Shown here: positions 61,945-64,000 of the stretch, piece by piece | How the letters are laid out: every line of letters begins with the position of its first letter | How positions within the stretch are numbered: position 1 is the first letter of the stretch | Assembly (NCBI GenBank): GCA_003151495.1 | Contig: PLXR01000163.1 | Span: 1-64,000, forward strand | Direction of reading: 5' to 3' | Length of the DNA: 64,000 bases | Source: Opitutaceae bacterium | Lineage (GTDB): Bacteria; Verrucomicrobiota; Verrucomicrobiia; Opitutales; Opitutaceae | Notes under the pieces: model-generated | What the model was told of the DNA's origin: nothing | Databases searched by the model: none | What the model saw: only the letters and a program-made list of their open reading frames with translations | Translations under genes and position numbers: made by a program

Positions 61945-62681
61945 GCCTGCTTGAGGGGGCGGGCGCGCAATGGGCGTCCCTCGGCGAGGCGATCAGGGCG
62001 TTCCGGCGCAGCCTGCCGCTGCGGCCGCTTTCCGACTTCGGGTTCGCGGAGGGCGAGGGCAACCCCATCGAGGAGGCCAATCCCCGGCTGCGCCAGATCG
62101 GCGTGGGCGTGGAGGCGTGGGCCTACGAGGCCGTCGGAGAGGGCGCCGTCTACAAGTTCTACCGTCCGCGCGAGGGAAAGAGGATCGGAAGCGAGTTCGG
62201 ATTCCGGCGCGGCGGCGAGACGATCCTGGAGGCGGAGGCGGGGCTCGGCGACTACCGGGGCCTCCTTGAGAAGCTGCTCATCATCCAAGTGCTCGGGGGC
62301 ATGGCGACCGAGGTCGTCGCGGTGACGCCCGAGGGGATCCTGGTCGCAAAGCAGGTGCGCGGCGAGACGCTGCCCCAGGGCGAGGACATGTCAGGCAGCC
62401 TGCCGGGCGGCCTCATCGAGATCCCCTCGCGGTTCCTGAGGGCGGACCGGGACCATCCCCGGCTGCTCTTTGTCCGGGGCGTCCCCTACCTCGTCGCGGA
62501 CCTTCACGCGCGCAATTTCGTGCGCGGGGCCGACCGGGCGCTGCGGGTGATAGACCTCGTCGCCGGCCGTTGGCCGGCGGGGGCGCACCTGCGCGATCCC
62601 CTGATATCGGAGTGGCTGGGCCGGGTGCTCGCCAACCCCTCGGCCGCGGCCCTGCCGCAGGCGCCGGACGACGAGCTCTAG
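61749..62681 (+). CDS. polyvalent-protein-type kinase-like protein
   Basis: A 310-residue protein; the supported part starts at about residue 75. It resembles the kinase-like domain found in phage and plasmid polyvalent proteins: GVGVEAWAYEAVGEGAVYKFY as nucleotide loop with lysine, later YLVADLHARNFV as catalytic loop (Asp, Asn) and LRVIDLVAGRWP as metal-binding Asp. The target is unknown. The only good start codon, ATG 61749, lies inside the preceding small ORF, so the first 65 residues overlap it. A phage-linked origin is inferred from the family. Confidence 0.65.
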   Translation: MQDAFTGKPTRIRGHVLPDEAGRAAIQDDHERRLEALARLGEAAAKCDLRADSDRDLVLLAEDEVSLLEGAGAQWASLGEAIRAFRRSLPLRPLSDFGFAEGEGNPIEEANPRLRQIGVGVEAWAYEAVGEGAVYKFYRPREGKRIGSEFGFRRGGETILEAEAGLGDYRGLLEKLLIIQVLGGMATEVVAVTPEGILVAKQVRGETLPQGEDMSGSLPGGLIEIPSRFLRADRDHPRLLFVRGVPYLVADLHARNFVRGADRALRVIDLVAGRWPAGAHLRDPLISEWLGRVLANPSAAALPQAPDDEL

Positions 62682-62688
62682 ACCCCGG

Positions 62689-63210
62689 TCAACCCTTGTC
62701 GGCCGCGATGAAGTCCAGGATGGCCTGCGCCTGGGTCGTCGTCGTGCCCTTGTAGTCGGTGTAGACCACGACTCCCCCCTTGATGAGGTAGGCCGAGCGG
62801 TGGGCCATGCCGCCGGGGTAGGTCGTCACTCCGAACGAGCCAATGACCGCGTCCTCGGTGTCCGCGACGAGAGTGAACGGAAGGTGGTATTTCTCCTTGA
62901 AGGCCTTCTGGGAGGCGACGTCGTCATGGCTGACACCGATCACGGCCACGCCCTTGCCCGTCAGGCTCTCGTACCCGTCCCGGATCGAGCAGCCCTGGGC
63001 GGTGCAGCCGGGCGTATCGGCCTTGGGGTAGAAATAGACGAGGGTGTACCTCTGCTTGGAATAGACGTCCGAAAACTTGACGGGCTGGCCGGCGTCGGTG
63101 ACGCCGGTGACCTCGGGGGCCTTGTCGCCCACCTTGAGCTCGGCTTTTGCGTGGTTGGGCATGGCGAGGGCCAGCGGAAGGGCCAAAACGGCTAAAATCC
63201 TGTTTTTCAT
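62689..63210 (-). CDS. exported thioredoxin-dependent peroxiredoxin (BCP family)
   Basis: A 173-residue protein with a signal peptide (MKNRILAVLALPLALA, cleavage near AKA) and an AhpC/TSA fold. Peroxidatic Cys69 lies in YPKADTPGCTAQGCS, with a second cysteine 5 residues later (Cys74), as in BCP/PrxQ 1-to-5 types. It reduces peroxides in the periplasm. ATG 63210 fits the signal peptide; a start at 63240 would add ten odd residues. Its 3' end lies 7 bases from the kinase-like gene stop. Confidence 0.92.
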   Translation of the reverse strand: MKNRILAVLALPLALAMPNHAKAELKVGDKAPEVTGVTDAGQPVKFSDVYSKQRYTLVYFYPKADTPGCTAQGCSIRDGYESLTGKGVAVIGVSHDDVASQKAFKEKYHLPFTLVADTEDAVIGSFGVTTYPGGMAHRSAYLIKGGVVVYTDYKGTTTTQAQAILDFIAADKG

Positions 63211-63303
63211 GGGGCCTGCAAGCTGTTCCTTGGGGGCCATTTTTGCAAGCTGCCTGGACGGTTCGGAAATCGTCCGGATCGGGGCCCCTTTTCCGGAACC
63301 TTT

Positions 63304-63360
63304 TGCAATGCCGGTGAGACTAAAAAGCTCCTCCGGGAGCCCCCGCTACCCGGCATTGCA
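63304..63360. repeat. nested palindrome upstream of the peroxiredoxin gene
   Basis: An 11-bp perfect outer stem TGCAATGCCGG/CCGGCATTGCA (63304-63314, 63350-63360) encloses a second hairpin GCTCC-TCCG-GGAGC (63327-63340). On the minus strand the inner hairpin is followed directly by five U, which makes it a terminator. It lies between the divergent peroxiredoxin and delta-60 repeat genes. Confidence 0.65.
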
Positions 63361-63394
63361 TTTGTGCGCTTTCTCTGTAAGCAGCATTACCTTC

Positions 63395-64000
63395 ATGCCA
63401 TTCCTATCGTCCCCAAGAAGCCGGCTGTCCGGGCTCCCTTTTGCCGGCCTTGTGCTTCTGGTGTCCCTGGGCGCGGCTCTTGATGCCCGCTCGTTCACGC
63501 TCCCCAACGATGGGTTCGACCCGAACGCGAACGGGATCGTCAACACCCTGCTGATCCAGCCGGACGGTAAACTTTTGATGGGGGGATACTTTACGCAGAT
63601 TCATCCCTACGGGAATCCGATCTCGGGGCACAGCTACATCGCCAGGCTCAACCACGACGGCACGGTCGATTCCGGCTTCAGCCCCAACGCCAACGATGTG
63701 GTCCGGGTGATGGCCCTCCAGCCCAACGGCCAGATCATTGTCGGCGGCCAGTTCACGACGATCCAGCCGGGTGGCGGCGGGGCACCGGTTCCGCGCGGCT
63801 ATGTGGCACGGCTCAACGCCGACGGGTCGCTTGACAATGTCTTCAACCCGAACGCGAACGGGGTCGTCTATGCCGTGGCCTACCAGCCGAACGGCCAGAT
63901 CGTGATCGGCGGATCGTTCACGACGGTCCAGCCGGGAGGGGCCGCCGCCCCGACGACCCGCAACCATATCGCGAGGTTCAATTCGGACGGGACGCTCGAC
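63395..64000 (+). CDS. delta-60 repeat protein, N-terminal part
   Basis: An open frame of 202 residues running off the right edge. It has a signal peptide (hydrophobic about 10-30) and at least three repeats of about 54 residues beginning FDPNANG, FSPNAND and FNPNANG (residues 41, 95, 150), each continuing with QPDGK/QPNGQ and a GGxF motif. This is the delta-60 repeat, which builds beta-propellers in secreted or surface proteins. Full length and C-terminal domain are outside the window. Confidence 0.88.
   Translation, partial: MPFLSSPRSRLSGLPFAGLVLLVSLGAALDARSFTLPNDGFDPNANGIVNTLLIQPDGKLLMGGYFTQIHPYGNPISGHSYIARLNHDGTVDSGFSPNANDVVRVMALQPNGQIIVGGQFTTIQPGGGGAPVPRGYVARLNADGSLDNVFNPNANGVVYAVAYQPNGQIVIGGSFTTVQPGGAAAPTTRNHIARFNSDGTLD

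Noticed and set aside
59979-62288. 769-codon minus-strand frame
   Set aside because: Antisense to the CorC-like gene and overlapping the ABC ATPase; no domain signatures.

Overview
The window is a 64 kb piece of a GC-rich bacterial chromosome, densely packed with genes on both strands. The left edge holds the first ~70 bases of a minus-strand 16S rRNA. Its 5' end, together with the gene content (GTP-type PEP carboxykinase, extended adenylate kinase, DUF4199, DUF3299, NamZ, many Gfo/Idh/MocA and sugar isomerase genes, a delta-60 repeat protein), suggests Verrucomicrobiota, most likely Opitutales/Opitutaceae. This placement is by recognition and not by alignment. I see no insertion sequence, integrase, CRISPR array or tRNA; the region reads as core chromosome with a few accessory genes.

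Layout. 1-1013: start of an rrn operon with a boxB-boxA-like leader, then a long GC-rich gap. 1014-2943: accB-accC (biotin carboxyl carrier and biotin carboxylase). 2940-8421, minus: a tight run manA, AsmA-like protein, grpE, dnaJ, rfaE2-like, purN, prmA. 8527-13738, plus: ftsK, rodZ-like, aldose-epimerase-like, tatA, DUF4199. 13748-14990: a tiny membrane protein gene divergent from an OxyR-like LysR regulator, with an OxyR-type operator overlapping the regulator's start codon. 15005-18144, minus: KinB/AlgB-like sensor kinase and sigma-54 activator. 18304-21216: TonB-dependent receptor; its upstream gap carries a candidate minus-strand small RNA. 21637-22863: 408-residue adenylate-kinase-like protein. 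22870-27515, minus: MacA-MacB type efflux operon with two permeases.

27861-31438, minus: exported protein, LytS/LytTR two-component pair, polyphosphate glucokinase. 31561-38705, plus: DsbA-like protein, aldo/keto reductase, secreted calcineurin-like phosphoesterase, and a giant hybrid sensor kinase whose signal peptide lies out of frame with the nearest start codon. 38683-42183, minus: cytochrome b562-like protein, TrmH-type methyltransferase, RlmM, dipeptide epimerase. 42250-49013, plus: glycerate kinase, NamZ muramidase lipoprotein, then a four-gene set of two Gfo/Idh/MocA oxidoreductases and two sugar isomerase/epimerases. 49041-53928: pckG divergent from an RNB ribonuclease, then DUF4337 and a beta-barrel protein. 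54256-63210: YXWGXW protein, exported proteins, CDF metal transporter, tandem-ACT protein, an ABC transporter with DUF3299, CorC-like protein, an overlapping small ORF/kinase-like pair, and peroxiredoxin. 63395-64000: start of a delta-60 repeat protein, cut by the edge.

Themes. Several neighbours suggest shared pathways: cell-wall recycling (NamZ with dipeptide epimerase), protein folding (grpE-dnaJ), peroxide response (OxyR-like regulator), glycoside oxidation (the Gfo/isomerase quartet) and metal handling (ABC-DUF3299 with the nearby CDF transporter). The most unusual points are the OxyR-type operator on the start codon, the candidate small RNA before the TonB gene, the 5' frame break in the hybrid kinase, and the overlapping pair at 61738-62681.
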